59,663 nt of DNA from a gamma proteobacterium HTCC2207. GTDB taxonomy: Bacteria; Pseudomonadota; Gammaproteobacteria; Pseudomonadales; Porticoccaceae. The stretch is taken from contig CAJJAU010000031.1 in assembly GCA_905182275.1 (NCBI GenBank), forward strand, positions 1 to 59,663, in the 5' to 3' direction. Under the pieces are notes generated by a model. It did no database searches. It was given only the letters and a program-made list of their open reading frames with translations, and was not told the DNA's origin. A program made the translations under genes and the position numbers. This document shows, piece by piece, positions 39,456 to 49,543 of this stretch (position 1 is its first letter; each line of letters starts with the position of its first letter).

Positions 39456-39488
39456 TTAGTTGACTAAATTACTAGGGTATTGGATAAT
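39456..39488 (+). promoter_or_regulatory. iscR promoter overlapping an IscR type-1 site
   Basis: TTGACT (39460-39465) and GATAAT (39483-39488), 17 bases apart, form a strong sigma-70 promoter. The 25 bases at 39456-39480 match the E. coli IscR type-1 consensus, as I recall it, at 22 positions, including GACT, the AT centre and the GGGTAT end. Holo-IscR should therefore block its own promoter when Fe-S clusters are plentiful. Confidence 0.72.
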
Positions 39489-39538
39489 TCGCCTCTAAAA
39501 AGAGCGCCCACCATCTGTGGTGCCGAAAGAGAGGAACT

Positions 39539-40015
39539 ATGCGACTTACTACTAAAGGACGCTATGCAGTGACGGCCATGTTAGACCTGGCGTTACATGC
39601 ACAAGGAAGGCCGGTTTCGCTTGCTGAGATTTCGGAGCGGCAATCCATTTCGCTCTCCTACCTAGAACAGTTATTTTCTCGGTTGCGACAGTCGGGGTTG
39701 GTGGCAAGTGTAAGAGGGCCTGGTGGCGGTTATCGGCTAGTTGAGCCCAGCGCAAATATTTGGGTTGCTGAAATAATTGATGCAGTAAATGAGTCGGTAG
39801 ATACCACTAACTGCCAAGGCAAAGGTGATTGCCAAGGTGGAAGCATTTGTTTGACTCATGATTTGTGGGATGACTTGAGTCAGCAGATACATAACTTTTT
39901 AAGTAGCATTTCGCTGGCGGATTTAGTCGCCAAGCGCAATGTGCAAGAAATAGCCCATCGTCAAGTTACACAGCTTTTGACTTTGGATGAAAACATGCGG
40001 GCAAGCGCCTGCTAA
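39539..40015 (+). CDS. iscR: Fe-S cluster assembly regulator IscR
   Basis: 158 residues, Rrf2-family repressor. Winged helix at about 1-65 ([32 protein letters not shown]); the 2Fe-2S ligands are C92, C98, C104 and H107, the same numbering as in E. coli. The holo form represses the isc operon; the apo form activates other targets. GAGGAA precedes the ATG. A small stem (CACCA/TGGTG) occurs in the leader at 39509-39522. First gene of iscRSUA-hscBA-fdx. Confidence 0.97.
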   Translation: MRLTTKGRYAVTAMLDLALHAQGRPVSLAEISERQSISLSYLEQLFSRLRQSGLVASVRGPGGGYRLVEPSANIWVAEIIDAVNESVDTTNCQGKGDCQGGSICLTHDLWDDLSQQIHNFLSSISLADLVAKRNVQEIAHRQVTQLLTLDENMRASAC

Positions 40016-40028
40016 TTTGGAGTAGTAA

Positions 40029-41243
40029 ATGAATCTTCCGATTTACCTAGATTATGCGTCAACAACCCCAGTTGATCCTGTGGTTGCAGAAAAGATGATG
40101 GAATTTATGACCCCCGCTGGTCATTTTGGAAACCCTGCGTCACGTTCGCACATGTTCGGTTGGCAGGCAGAAGCGGCTGTTGAAGATGCGCGCCAGGACG
40201 TTGCTACCCTAATTGGTGCGGATCCTAGAGAAATTGTGTGGACCTCCGGTGCGACTGAGGCTAACAATCTTGCTATTAAAGGTTGCGCTCATTTTAATCA
40301 GCGTAAAGGCAAACACATTATTACTTCTCGAATCGAGCACAAGGCTGTTTTGGACACTTGTCGCCAGTTAGAGCGAGAGGGTTTTGAGGTGACTTACCTT
40401 GACCCTGATAGTAACGGTTTGATTCAACCAGAAATGGTTGCAGACGCCATCCGTGAAGATACAACGGTCGTGTCGATTATGCATGTTAATAATGAGCTTG
40501 GCACGCTCAATGATATAGCAGCCATCGGTAAAATTTGCCGAGAAAATAAGGTATTTTTCCACGTGGATGCAGCTCAAAGCGCAGGCAAGACCGCTATTGA
40601 TGTTGAAGCAATGTTCGTTGATATGATGTCGTTTTCAGCGCACAAAATTTATGGCCCAAAAGGTATTGGAGCACTCTTTGTGCGGCGCAAGCCTCGGGTG
40701 AGAATTGAAGCTCAAATGCATGGTGGTGGACACGAGAGAGGTATGCGTTCTGGTACTCTGCCGACCCATCAAATTGTAGGTATGGGGCAAGCATTTAAAA
40801 TTGGTTTTGAAACACTGGCTACTGAAGACGCGCGCATTGAGGCATTACGAACCCGTCTTTGGGAAGGTGTGACCGATATGGAAGAAGTGCATCTGAATGG
40901 GTCAGAGGACCAGCATGTACCCGGTATCGTCAATATAAGCTTTGCCTTTGTAGAAGGGGAGTCATTGATGATGTCGTTGCGCGACCTAGCGGTTTCATCG
41001 GGTTCTGCCTGTACCTCTGCGAGTTTAGAGCCATCCTATGTTTTGAGAGCTCTTGGGCTCAACGACGAGATGGCACACAGCTCGATCCGGTTCAGTATCG
41101 GTCGTTATACTACCGAAGCTGATATCGACGCGGCTATCGCGCAAGTAAGAGTGGCGGTTGAGAAACTACGCTTGCTTTCCCCTCTTTGGGACATGTTTAA
41201 AGCCGGTATCGATTTAAGTACTGTACAATGGTCAGCACATTAA
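40029..41243 (+). CDS. iscS: Cysteine desulfurase IscS
   Basis: 404 residues, PLP enzyme that takes sulfur from cysteine and loads it on IscU and other acceptors. PLP lysine K206 in [13 protein letters not shown]104 in SRIEHKAV, and the persulfide cysteine C328 in [12 protein letters not shown] agree with E. coli numbering. Length equals the E. coli enzyme. It starts 13 bases after iscR. Confidence 0.97.
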   Translation: MNLPIYLDYASTTPVDPVVAEKMMEFMTPAGHFGNPASRSHMFGWQAEAAVEDARQDVATLIGADPREIVWTSGATEANNLAIKGCAHFNQRKGKHIITSRIEHKAVLDTCRQLEREGFEVTYLDPDSNGLIQPEMVADAIREDTTVVSIMHVNNELGTLNDIAAIGKICRENKVFFHVDAAQSAGKTAIDVEAMFVDMMSFSAHKIYGPKGIGALFVRRKPRVRIEAQMHGGGHERGMRSGTLPTHQIVGMGQAFKIGFETLATEDARIEALRTRLWEGVTDMEEVHLNGSEDQHVPGIVNISFAFVEGESLMMSLRDLAVSSGSACTSASLEPSYVLRALGLNDEMAHSSIRFSIGRYTTEADIDAAIAQVRVAVEKLRLLSPLWDMFKAGIDLSTVQWSAH

Positions 41244-41296
41244 GGGCTCGACATTTTAGAGCTATAGATTTAGGTTAATTAATAGGAGTCATTGAT

Positions 41297-41680
41297 ATGG
41301 CTTACAGTGAAAAAGTTTTAGATCATTATGAAAATCCGAGAAATGTCGGTCAACTTGATGAGAATTCCAAAAATGTCGGGACTGGCATGGTTGGGGCACC
41401 TGCCTGTGGGGACGTTATGCGTCTACAAATTCGGGTCAATGATCAAGGTATTATTGAAGATGCTAAATTCAAGACCTACGGGTGTGGGTCAGCCATTGCA
41501 TCAAGTTCTCTTTTGACTGAATGGGTCAAGGGCAGGCACTTAGATGACGCAGAGCAAATCAAAAATACTGAAATTGCTGAAGAGCTGGCCTTGCCGCCGG
41601 TTAAGATCCACTGCTCTGTGTTGGCGGAAGACGCAATTAAAACTGCCGTCCGTGATGTAAGAGCAAAGCAGGGGCTTTAA
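41297..41680 (+). CDS. iscU: Fe-S cluster scaffold IscU
   Basis: 127 residues. The cluster is built on C37, C63 and C106, with D39 in PACGDVM favouring transfer. LPPVK at 99-103 is the recognition site for the HscA chaperone. A normal scaffold with no missing ligand. It lies 53 bases after iscS and 9 before iscA; a ribosome site AGGAG precedes its ATG. Confidence 0.97.
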   Translation: MAYSEKVLDHYENPRNVGQLDENSKNVGTGMVGAPACGDVMRLQIRVNDQGIIEDAKFKTYGCGSAIASSSLLTEWVKGRHLDDAEQIKNTEIAEELALPPVKIHCSVLAEDAIKTAVRDVRAKQGL

Positions 41681-41689
41681 GGTTTCTCG

Positions 41690-42013
41690 ATGAGTATAAC
41701 CATGACATCAGCTGCACAGCAGCACGTAAGCAAGCATCTAGAGCATCGTGCTAAAGGATTGGGCGTCCGCCTCGGTGTGCGCACAACTGGGTGTTCTGGT
41801 TTGTCTTATGTCTTAGAGTTTGTCGACGATGCTGCGGCTGGTGATGAAATCATCGAATGCGGTGATGTAAAGTTGGTGATTGATCCTAAAAGTTTGTTAT
41901 ACCTTGATGGTACTGAGTTGGACTATGTCAAAGAGGGACTAAATGAGGGGTTTGAATTTAGGAACCCCAATGTGAAGGATGAATGTGGTTGTGGAGAAAG
42001 CTTCCACGTCTAG
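41690..42013 (+). CDS. iscA: Iron-sulfur assembly protein IscA
   Basis: 107 residues, A-type carrier of iron or clusters. The three conserved cysteines are C35 (TGCSGLSY), C99 and C101 (ECGCGESF). Length is that of E. coli IscA. Placed between iscU and hscB as in the standard operon. Confidence 0.96.
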   Translation: MSITMTSAAQQHVSKHLEHRAKGLGVRLGVRTTGCSGLSYVLEFVDDAAAGDEIIECGDVKLVIDPKSLLYLDGTELDYVKEGLNEGFEFRNPNVKDECGCGESFHV

Positions 42014-42055
42014 CTTGCATACCTTTCAATGTAAAATAGTCAGAGTGAAGGCCCA

Positions 42056-42586
42056 TTGGATTTTTCTAGTAATTTCTTCGATGTTTTTTCTATTCCCGTA
42101 GCCTGGGATGTAGATCTTAATGGTTTAGGCATCCGTTATCGCGCTCTGCAACAAGAATTCCATCCCGATCGTTATGCGACCAAAACAGAGGTTGAAAAAC
42201 GTCTTGCGGTACAATCAGCGTCACTGATCAATCAAGCCTTTGATACCTTAAAGTCGCCACTAAAACGGGCGCAGTACCTTCTAGAGTTAAATAACGTCAA
42301 CGCTAACCAGGAGGCACATATAACCACCGATAGTGGATTTTTAATGCAACAAATAGAGCTTCGTGAAGCTCTGGCAGGTGTTTCAAAAACACAGGATCCC
42401 TGGGTTGAATTAGAGCGCTTAAAATATGAGATAGAGCAGACTTATATAAAGCTTCAAGGTGAATTTCAGCACTTTTTTTCCACTGATGCGTTGAAGCTTG
42501 CTTTTAATACAGTGGCCAAGATGCAGTTTTTTGCCAAATTACTGACCGAAATAGAGCACTTAGAAGATGAACTGGATGACGCTTAA
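42056..42586 (+). CDS. hscB: Co-chaperone HscB
   Basis: 176 residues. A J-domain at the N-terminus carries the HPD triplet (36-38 in FHPDRYAT) that stimulates HscA; the C-terminal helical bundle (about 95-176) binds IscU. The start is TTG at 42056 with GAAGG about six bases upstream; the family starts with the same Y/F-F-D-V-F-S pattern. Only three bases separate it from hscA. Confidence 0.94.
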   Translation: MDFSSNFFDVFSIPVAWDVDLNGLGIRYRALQQEFHPDRYATKTEVEKRLAVQSASLINQAFDTLKSPLKRAQYLLELNNVNANQEAHITTDSGFLMQQIELREALAGVSKTQDPWVELERLKYEIEQTYIKLQGEFQHFFSTDALKLAFNTVAKMQFFAKLLTEIEHLEDELDDA

Positions 42587-42589
42587 CTA

Positions 42590-44458
42590 ATGGTTCTTTT
42601 ACAAATTTCAGAACCCGGACAATCGCCGCAACCTCATCAGCGCAAACATGCTGTCGGAATTGATTTGGGAACAACTAATTCACTGGTCTCTGCAGTACGC
42701 AGTGGCATGCCTGAAACCTTGCCGGACAAGCAGAATCGCCATCTACTGCCATCGGTTGTGCATTACTCTGAGCAGGGCGCCAGCGCCTTGGGTTATGAGG
42801 CGATGGACTTCAGTATCAGCGATCCGCTCAATACCATATCGTCTGTGAAGCGATTGTTGGGGCGTGGGGTGAGTGATCTAGTGACACTTGGCGACCAACT
42901 TCCCTATGAATTTATTGATGTTGATGGCGGTATGCCAAAAATCAAGACCGTCAGCGGAGCAGTCAGTCCCATCCAAGTGTCCGCTGAAATCCTTAGAGCG
43001 CTAGTGAACCGTGCTGAAGAGTCACTCGATACCATGATCGATGGCGCTGTTATTACTGTCCCGGCTTATTTTGACGAGGCCCAACGACAAGCCACAAAGG
43101 ACGCCGCCACTCTTGCTGGCATCAAGGTTTTAAGATTGCTCAATGAGCCTACAGCCGCAGCTATTGCCTACGGTTTGGATGAGGCATCTGAGGGTGTAAT
43201 AGCCATCTATGACTTGGGCGGTGGCACTTTTGACATCAGTATTTTGCGACTCTCGCGTGGGGTCTTTGAAGTGCTTGCTACCGGTGGTGACTCTGCCTTG
43301 GGTGGAGATGATTTCGATCATGCCATTGCCCAATGGTTGCGTGACGAAATTGGTATGACTGCATCGTTAAATCCGATGGAGCAGAGAATTCTTTTGGAAA
43401 CTGCCAGAGCGGCTAAGGAAGAGCTCACTGAGTTAGACCAAGTAGAGATAGAAATTTTAGACTGGCAAGGTGTTTTGTCTCGACAAATGATGAATAGTTT
43501 GATCGATGGACTAGTGACTAAAACCATGCGCTCTTGCCGCCGCGCGCTGCGCGATGCCGGTGTGACTATTGATGAAATTGATAATATTGTACTGGTTGGC
43601 GGGTCAACAAGAGCGCTGTTGGTACGAGAAAAAGTAGCTGACTTCTTTGGCGTTCAGCCGATGTGCACTCTTGATCCTGATCGTGTTGTAGCCATGGGGG
43701 CTGCAGTTCAGGCCGATATCCTTGTGGGAAATAAAACTGGCGATGAGATGTTATTGTTGGATGTTATCCCTTTATCGCTTGGTATAGAGACTATGGGCGG
43801 GTTGACTGAAAAAATCATTCATCGCAATACTACTATACCGGTCGCCAAGGCTCAGGAATTCACTACCTTTAAAGATGGCCAGACGGCGATGGTAATTCAT
43901 GTGCTGCAAGGTGAGCGAGAATTGGTCGATGACTGTCGCTCCCTAACCCGATTTGAATTGCGTGGCATACCACCAATGGTAGCCGGAGCTGCACAAATCA
44001 GAGTTACTTACCAGGTAGATGCTGATGGCCTACTTAATGTCACTGCGCGTGAGCTCACCAGTAACGTAGAATCTAGGATAGAAGTAAAACCTTCTTATGG
44101 CTTGGCTGAGAACGAAATTACTCAGATGCTGCAAGATTCATTTAGCTATGCACGCGATGATATGCAAGCAAGGGCATTGCGCGAGCAGCAAGTGGAAGCA
44201 GATAGAATGATCGAAGACCTGCTCGCAGCCTTGGCAAAAGATGCAGCTGAACTGCTTGATGAAGACGAAGTCCAATGTTTACAGCTTGCCATTGAAGAAT
44301 TACAGCAGTTACGAGAAGATACATCGGAGCATCGTGTGTTGGCGAGGCAGATCGAGGCGGTTGGGAAAATGAGTGAAAGTTTTGCGGCTCGGCGTATGGA
44401 TGCGTCGATCAAGAGCGCCTTAAAAGGACAAAGTCTTGATGAAATTGAACGCGGTTAG
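42590..44458 (+). CDS. hscA: Hsp70-family chaperone HscA
   Basis: 622 residues. The ATPase domain begins [14 protein letters not shown] (residues 22-35), with [14 protein letters not shown] and [15 protein letters not shown] further on; the peptide-binding domain starts near residue 390 ([15 protein letters not shown]) and ends in a helical lid. It uses ATP to release clusters from IscU. Length is close to E. coli HscA (616). Confidence 0.97.
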   Translation: MVLLQISEPGQSPQPHQRKHAVGIDLGTTNSLVSAVRSGMPETLPDKQNRHLLPSVVHYSEQGASALGYEAMDFSISDPLNTISSVKRLLGRGVSDLVTLGDQLPYEFIDVDGGMPKIKTVSGAVSPIQVSAEILRALVNRAEESLDTMIDGAVITVPAYFDEAQRQATKDAATLAGIKVLRLLNEPTAAAIAYGLDEASEGVIAIYDLGGGTFDISILRLSRGVFEVLATGGDSALGGDDFDHAIAQWLRDEIGMTASLNPMEQRILLETARAAKEELTELDQVEIEILDWQGVLSRQMMNSLIDGLVTKTMRSCRRALRDAGVTIDEIDNIVLVGGSTRALLVREKVADFFGVQPMCTLDPDRVVAMGAAVQADILVGNKTGDEMLLLDVIPLSLGIETMGGLTEKIIHRNTTIPVAKAQEFTTFKDGQTAMVIHVLQGERELVDDCRSLTRFELRGIPPMVAGAAQIRVTYQVDADGLLNVTARELTSNVESRIEVKPSYGLAENEITQMLQDSFSYARDDMQARALREQQVEADRMIEDLLAALAKDAAELLDEDEVQCLQLAIEELQQLREDTSEHRVLARQIEAVGKMSESFAARRMDASIKSALKGQSLDEIERG

Positions 44459-44491
44459 CGCAACATTTATAGGAACAGGAATTAATTAACA

Positions 44492-44830
44492 ATGGCTAGA
44501 ATAGTTTTTTTACCTCACAAAGAAATGTGCCCAGAAGGCGCAGTGATTGAAGCTGAGAAGGGCGAATCTGTGTGTGAGGCTGCACTGCGTAATGGGTTGG
44601 ATATTGAGCATGCTTGCGAAATGTCATGTGCATGCACTACCTGCCATGTGTTTGTTCGTGAAGGCTTTGACTCTCTGCCCGAAGCGGATGATTTAGAGGA
44701 GGACTTTCTTGATAAGGCATGGGGTGTTGATCCTGATTCGAGACTGAGTTGTCAGGTTATTGTTGAAGATCAAGATCTGGTGATTGAAATCCCCATGTAC
44801 ACGATTAACATGGTATCTGAGCGACACTAA
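44492..44830 (+). CDS. fdx: Isc-type 2Fe-2S ferredoxin
   Basis: 112 residues. The 2Fe-2S ligands C42, C48, C51 and C87 (ACEMSCACTTC and RLSCQ) have the same positions as in E. coli Fdx. It supplies electrons for cluster assembly. It ends the core isc operon; an exported hydrolase gene starts 12 bases later, where iscX would usually follow. Confidence 0.96.
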   Translation: MARIVFLPHKEMCPEGAVIEAEKGESVCEAALRNGLDIEHACEMSCACTTCHVFVREGFDSLPEADDLEEDFLDKAWGVDPDSRLSCQVIVEDQDLVIEIPMYTINMVSERH

Positions 44831-44842
44831 ATAGAGGTGGCA

Positions 44843-45820
44843 ATGCAGCAACTAAGGGCAATTCAACCAAAGATATACCCGCGTATTTGCCTGATCCTCC
44901 TGTCTTTTCTCTGTGCGTCCTGTGTTATTTCTACTGACCCAGTTAATCACTATTCTGATGAAGTTGTTAATACTGCACACATTTCACCGAAGAAACATAC
45001 GGTCATCTCTGACAGCCATCCCATGGCGTTGTGGGAGAAAAGTCATGATAACCCCAAAGGTATTATCCTTTTTGTCCATGGCAGAACATGGAGCGCTCTT
45101 CCAGACTTTGATTTACAGGTTGATGGGGAAGAACTGTCGCTGATGGATGGCATGCTGGAAAAGGGCTACGGCACCTATGCGATTGATTTACGTGGTTACG
45201 GTGAGACGGCAAGAGACAAGAGCCAGTGGCTTTCGCCGACGAAGGCCGCTGCGGATATAATCAATGTCACTCGCTGGATTTCTGAGCGCCATCAAAACAC
45301 CCCAATTCATGTATTTGGCTGGTCCTATGGTTCAGTGATTTCACTGTTGGCCACTCAAACTGATCCGAGTAATATTGCCAGCTTGACGTTGTTTGGCTTT
45401 TGGTTGGACTTAGACAGTGACGTTGTAAAAGATGCTTCTAATAAGGCCCTAGAGAGACGCATAAATACCGCTGAAGCTGCTGCAAGTGACTTTATTGTAC
45501 CCGGCAGCATAAGTCAGTGGGCTATTGACGGTTACGTCGAGGCCGCTTTAGCGGCTGATCCGGTTAGGGTTGATTGGCGCAATGAACACGAATTTTTATC
45601 TATCGATCCCAGTCGCATCGACGTTCCTGTGTTGCTGATGCAGGGAGAATTTGATCCGATTGCGCCAACTGCGTTTCAAGCGAAATTATTTATTCGACTG
45701 AAAACTGCGGATAAAAGTTGGATGGTGATTTCTGGGGGTGACCATGCCGCCTTTATGGAAACGCCACGGCCCTACTTTATTAGTGGGTTTAGCGACTTTA
45801 TCGACCGGTTTAATCCATAA
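44843..45820 (+). CDS. Alpha/beta hydrolase, probable lipoprotein
   Basis: 325 residues from ATG 44843 (AGAGG five bases upstream). The N-terminus is basic then hydrophobic and ends LCASC (C27), a near-lipobox, so the protein is probably exported and perhaps lipidated. The catalytic set is S161 in FGWSYGS, D271 in GEFDPIAP and H301 in GGDHAAF; FVHGRTW forms the oxyanion loop. It resembles serine esterases or lysophospholipases; the substrate is unknown. Its position between fdx and iscX is not part of the usual isc operon, although spacing suggests co-transcription. Confidence 0.85.
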   Translation: MQQLRAIQPKIYPRICLILLSFLCASCVISTDPVNHYSDEVVNTAHISPKKHTVISDSHPMALWEKSHDNPKGIILFVHGRTWSALPDFDLQVDGEELSLMDGMLEKGYGTYAIDLRGYGETARDKSQWLSPTKAAADIINVTRWISERHQNTPIHVFGWSYGSVISLLATQTDPSNIASLTLFGFWLDLDSDVVKDASNKALERRINTAEAAASDFIVPGSISQWAIDGYVEAALAADPVRVDWRNEHEFLSIDPSRIDVPVLLMQGEFDPIAPTAFQAKLFIRLKTADKSWMVISGGDHAAFMETPRPYFISGFSDFIDRFNP

Positions 45821-45872
45821 TAGGACTTACTGGCAGCCTATTATCAGGGCGCAATAATATGAGGTAGTAGCA

Positions 45873-46070
45873 ATGCTTAAATGGACTGATGTAAATGATA
45901 TCGCTATAGAATTAATGGAAAGTCATCCTGATGTTGATCCGCAATATGTCCATTTTGTAGATTTACGGAATTGGGTGATGGCGCTGGAAGATTTCTCGGA
46001 TGATCCTGAGCGTTGTGGTGAAAAAATACTTGAAGCGATTCAGATGACTTGGATCGAAGAGTTGGACTAG
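45873..46070 (+). CDS. iscX: Isc accessory protein IscX
   Basis: 65 residues, a small acidic protein that binds IscS and iron and tunes cluster assembly. LKWTDVNDIAIELMESHPDV, the VRFVDLR-like HFVDLRNWV and the ending EAIQMTWIEEL are characteristic. Length equals E. coli IscX (66). Separated from fdx by the inserted hydrolase gene. Confidence 0.94.
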   Translation: MLKWTDVNDIAIELMESHPDVDPQYVHFVDLRNWVMALEDFSDDPERCGEKILEAIQMTWIEELD

Positions 46071-46122
46071 TGTCATGTGTCGACCTAGAAAACTAAAATA
46101 GACCGTAAGAGAGGGATAAGTT

Positions 46123-47598
46123 GTGAAACGGATTTTTAAAATTTTGGCTTTAAGTCTCCTGACATTACTGGTTATTATTGTCACTCGAGCACTTCTTCAT
46201 ACCCCAGAAACAACCAGTCTGCAAGAGACGGTTGACTACTCTCTCGACGAAGATCTGATGCTAGCCCATTTATCAGAGTCTATTCGATTTCAGACTATAT
46301 CCCATGAGAGCTCTCAAGACTTAAATGCGGACGCCTTTGATAACTTTCAGGCCTGGGTGAGTCAAACATACAGCCAATTGCATCAGACTCTAGAGCTAAA
46401 AATGTTCAATGGCACCATGCTCTACAAGTGGGAGGGAACAGACCCCACATTAAAGCCTATTTTAGTCACAGGGCACTATGACGTAGTGCCGGTTATTCCG
46501 GGTACCGAATCTCTATGGCAGCAGCCACCGTTTTCTGGAACGATTAGCGATGGCTTTGTTTGGGGTCGTGGCGCGCTTGATGATAAAAGCGGTGTCATTG
46601 GTATTTTAGAGGCAACCAGTTATTTGATCGCGGGTGGGTATCAACCAAAAAGGACAATTTATCTCAGTTTTGGGCATGACGAGGAAATAGGAGGAGCCAA
46701 AGGCGCGGGCTTGGTCGCTGATTATCTAGAAGCTAGTGAGGTACAGCTAGCCTGGTCACTAGATGAAGGCTCTTTTCTGCTGGATGGATTTTTGCCGGGG
46801 GTCGATAAGTTAGTGGCATCGGTTAATGTCGCAGAGAAGGGGTCAACAACCCTACAAATAGTAGGTAAGGGCGCCGGCGGCCATTCGTCTATGCCACCCA
46901 GTCAAACCGCAGTGGGCGTTTTAGCTGAAGCGATTACCAAGCTCGAAGAAAACCCGATGTCTGGGGGCTTAGATGGTTTGGCTCTAGCCATGTTTGATAC
47001 AACCAGTCGAGAAATGCCCTTCACTTTAAAGATGCTGTTCGCTAATAGATGGCTCTTTAGTGGCTTGATTGAAGCCATATTGGCCAAGGATCCAGCGACC
47101 AATGCAATGCTGCGTACCACTACTGCGCCAACCATGTTGTCAGCTAGTGTTAAAACCAATGTATTAGCTATCGAAGCCATAGCCACAGTCAACTTTAGAG
47201 TGCATCCCAGAGACACTATTGGCGGTATCTTTGATCATGTTAGTGCGGTCGTGGAGAACGATAATGTTGAGGTTAGGCCAATGGCATGGGATGGGTTTGG
47301 TTTGGGTCAGCCGGCATCTAAAGTCTCAAGCTGGGAATCAAAAGGTTATAAAAATATTGAACAATCGGTGAAAAATATATACGGGAATGTCATTGTCGCT
47401 CCAGGACTAATGGTGGCGGCGTCTGACTCACGGCACTATGGCAGAGTGGCCGATAATGCTTATCGATTTAATCCCTTTCCACTGACTAGAGACCAACTAG
47501 CGGGCTTTCATGGCACGAATGAGCGTATTGGGACAGACGATTTTGTACGTGGCGTAAAAGTATATATTCGCCTTCTTGAGTTAGGGTCAGGTCAATAA
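46123..47598 (+). CDS. M20-family peptidase (PM20D1/carboxypeptidase S-like), membrane-anchored
   Basis: 491 residues from GTG 46123, with GAGGG upstream. A single N-terminal helix (about 6-24) anchors the enzyme facing the periplasm. The two-metal site is complete by motif: H118 and D120 in GHYDVV, D153 in GALDDKSG, E187/E188 in HDEEIGG, D214 in SLDEGS and a C-terminal histidine in GFHGTNERIG. KGSTTLQIVGKGAGGHSSMP marks the dimerisation domain. Related proteins act on N-acyl amino acids or dipeptides. It is inserted between iscX and ndk relative to the Pseudomonas order. Confidence 0.88.
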   Translation: MKRIFKILALSLLTLLVIIVTRALLHTPETTSLQETVDYSLDEDLMLAHLSESIRFQTISHESSQDLNADAFDNFQAWVSQTYSQLHQTLELKMFNGTMLYKWEGTDPTLKPILVTGHYDVVPVIPGTESLWQQPPFSGTISDGFVWGRGALDDKSGVIGILEATSYLIAGGYQPKRTIYLSFGHDEEIGGAKGAGLVADYLEASEVQLAWSLDEGSFLLDGFLPGVDKLVASVNVAEKGSTTLQIVGKGAGGHSSMPPSQTAVGVLAEAITKLEENPMSGGLDGLALAMFDTTSREMPFTLKMLFANRWLFSGLIEAILAKDPATNAMLRTTTAPTMLSASVKTNVLAIEAIATVNFRVHPRDTIGGIFDHVSAVVENDNVEVRPMAWDGFGLGQPASKVSSWESKGYKNIEQSVKNIYGNVIVAPGLMVAASDSRHYGRVADNAYRFNPFPLTRDQLAGFHGTNERIGTDDFVRGVKVYIRLLELGSGQ

Positions 47599-47778
47599 GT
47601 CGTTGCCAAGGTCAGCCGAAGATATCGCCTTGGGTGGTGCGCCGGATGTGATTTTTCAAATTAATGTAACGCGCCATTGTGGTTTTTAATGCCAGCCTAG
47701 GGTTTTGTACTAGCTGAACGTTTTGGCAATGACCTGCGGTACGAGAAAGTATTCCTTTGCTGGGGTTAGATAAACCAG

Positions 47779-47807
47779 TTGTTACCCTGCCTATTGATAG
47801 GTAGAAT
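47779..47807 (+). promoter_or_regulatory. Candidate ndk promoter
   Basis: TTGTTA (47779-47784) and TAGAAT (47802-47807) with a 17-base spacer, followed by a leader of about 45 bases to the ndk ATG, which has GGAG upstream. The 260-base gap between the M20 peptidase and ndk otherwise holds no supported gene. Confidence 0.5.
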
Positions 47808-47858
47808 TCGCGCTCGATCCACCCTGAGATACAATTTTACTGACTTTGGAGAATTTGC

Positions 47859-48284
47859 ATGGCGTCTGAACGCACATTATCGATTATTAAACCTGATGCA
47901 GTGGCAAAAAATGTTGTAGGCCAAATTTTGGGCCGTTTTGAAACTGCAGGACTGCACATCGTTGCGTGCAAAATGATGCACCTGAGCCGCGAACAAGCCG
48001 AAGGCTTTTATGCTGAGCACAGTGAGCGCGGGTTCTTCAGTGATTTGGTAGGCTTTATGACGTCTGGTCCTGTCTCTGTACAGGTACTTGAAGGCGAAAA
48101 TGCTATCATGACCAACCGTGATTTAATGGGTGCAACTAACCCAAAAGAGGCAGCAGCAGGCACTATTCGTGCAGACTTTGCAGAATCAATAGATGCGAAT
48201 GCCGCACATGGTTCTGACTCTGCTGAATCTGCAGCCAGAGAAATCACCTACTTTTTTGCTGATGACGAGATTTGTTCTCGTTAG
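47859..48284 (+). CDS. ndk: Nucleoside diphosphate kinase
   Basis: 141 residues; exchanges phosphate among nucleoside triphosphates through phospho-histidine H117 in NAAHGSDS. The start [14 protein letters not shown] and GFMTSGPV are standard. Length matches the bacterial enzyme (about 141-143). Co-directional with rlmN 22 bases downstream, as in Pseudomonas. Confidence 0.97.
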   Translation: MASERTLSIIKPDAVAKNVVGQILGRFETAGLHIVACKMMHLSREQAEGFYAEHSERGFFSDLVGFMTSGPVSVQVLEGENAIMTNRDLMGATNPKEAAAGTIRADFAESIDANAAHGSDSAESAAREITYFFADDEICSR

Positions 48285-48306
48285 AGGCTAATAATATAGG
48301 ACGTTT

Positions 48307-49473
48307 ATGTCCCAAGAATTAGCAACAATAGTAATAGACGAGCAGCCCCGGAAGGAGAAAGTTAACCTTTTGGGGTTTTCTGCGTCTCGTCTCGGCGAGT
48401 TTTTTGAAGAAATTGGCGAGAAACGGTTCCGAGCGACGCAGGTCATCAAATGGATTCACCAAGAGGGTGAATGCGATTTCAACGCAATGACGAATATTTC
48501 AAAAGACCTGCGTGCTAAATTGAATGATGTTGCTGAGATAAAGCTGCCGGAAGTCGTCAATTATCAAGATTCTGTTGATGGTACGCGAAAATGGCTGATA
48601 CGGGTTGATGGCGGCAGTTGTATTGAAATGGTCTACATTCCAGAGCGTGAGCGCGGTACCCTTTGCGTGTCCTCTCAGATTGGTTGTGCTCTAGACTGTA
48701 GTTTTTGTGCCACGGGCAAGCAGGGTTTTAATCGAGATCTCACCGCTGCCGAAATAATTGGTCAGCTCTGGATTGCTGCAGACTCCTTTGATCAGTTCAA
48801 GCCTAAGGCTAAGCGCAGGGTTACTAACGTTGTAATGATGGGGATGGGCGAGCCCTTAATGAATTTCGATAATGTCGTGGATGCGATGGGTATTATGCTA
48901 GAAGATAATGCTTATGGGTTGTCAAAGCGCCGAGTAACGTTGAGCACCGCTGGGGTTGTTCCTCAGTTGGACAAGTTAGCTGATGTTAGCGATGTTTCTC
49001 TAGCGATCTCTTTGCATGCACCCAATGATGAGCTCCGCAATCAATTGGTGCCGATTAATCGCAAGTATCCACTGGCTCAGTTTATTCAGAGCGCAAAAAA
49101 CTATATTGAAAAAATGCCCGATAACCGGCGCAAAGTAACGGTCGAGTACACATTGATGGACCAGGTTAATGATCGGTCGGTCCATGCGCATGAATTGGTT
49201 GAGTTATTAAAAGATTTACCCTGCAAGATCAACCTAATTCCGTTCAATTCATTCCCCGGGTCAGGCTATAAAACAGTCACAAATACCGCGCTAAACAGGT
49301 TTCGGGACATTCTTATAGCTGGCGGTTACACTGTCATGGTAAGAACGACAAGAGGTGATGATATAGCAGCGGCCTGCGGGCAGTTGGCGGGTGAAGTAAA
49401 TGATCGAACCAAGCGTCAGGCGCGCTACAAAAAACGCCTCAATGAAATTCAGCCGCTCAATATTATGGAGTAA
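48307..49473 (+). CDS. rlmN: 23S rRNA/tRNA adenine-C2 methyltransferase RlmN
   Basis: 388 residues, radical-SAM enzyme that methylates A2503 of 23S rRNA and A37 of some tRNAs. Cluster ligands C127, C131 and C134 (CALDCSFC) and the second methyl-carrying cysteine C357 in [10 protein letters not shown] are present. The [13 protein letters not shown] and STAGVVPQ motifs follow in order. Length is close to E. coli RlmN (384). Confidence 0.97.
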   Translation: MSQELATIVIDEQPRKEKVNLLGFSASRLGEFFEEIGEKRFRATQVIKWIHQEGECDFNAMTNISKDLRAKLNDVAEIKLPEVVNYQDSVDGTRKWLIRVDGGSCIEMVYIPERERGTLCVSSQIGCALDCSFCATGKQGFNRDLTAAEIIGQLWIAADSFDQFKPKAKRRVTNVVMMGMGEPLMNFDNVVDAMGIMLEDNAYGLSKRRVTLSTAGVVPQLDKLADVSDVSLAISLHAPNDELRNQLVPINRKYPLAQFIQSAKNYIEKMPDNRRKVTVEYTLMDQVNDRSVHAHELVELLKDLPCKINLIPFNSFPGSGYKTVTNTALNRFRDILIAGGYTVMVRTTRGDDIAAACGQLAGEVNDRTKRQARYKKRLNEIQPLNIME

Positions 49474-49543
49474 ATACGCTAATTTGTTGAGCCGTTATAA
49501 GCTGTGATCAGCTCAATTAAACAATCAACGTTAAAGGGACTTA

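Noticed and set aside
47606-47633. Six-pair hairpin (CCAAGG/CCTTGG) after the M20 peptidase
   Set aside because: Sixteen-base loop and no T-run after it; too weak to call a terminator.
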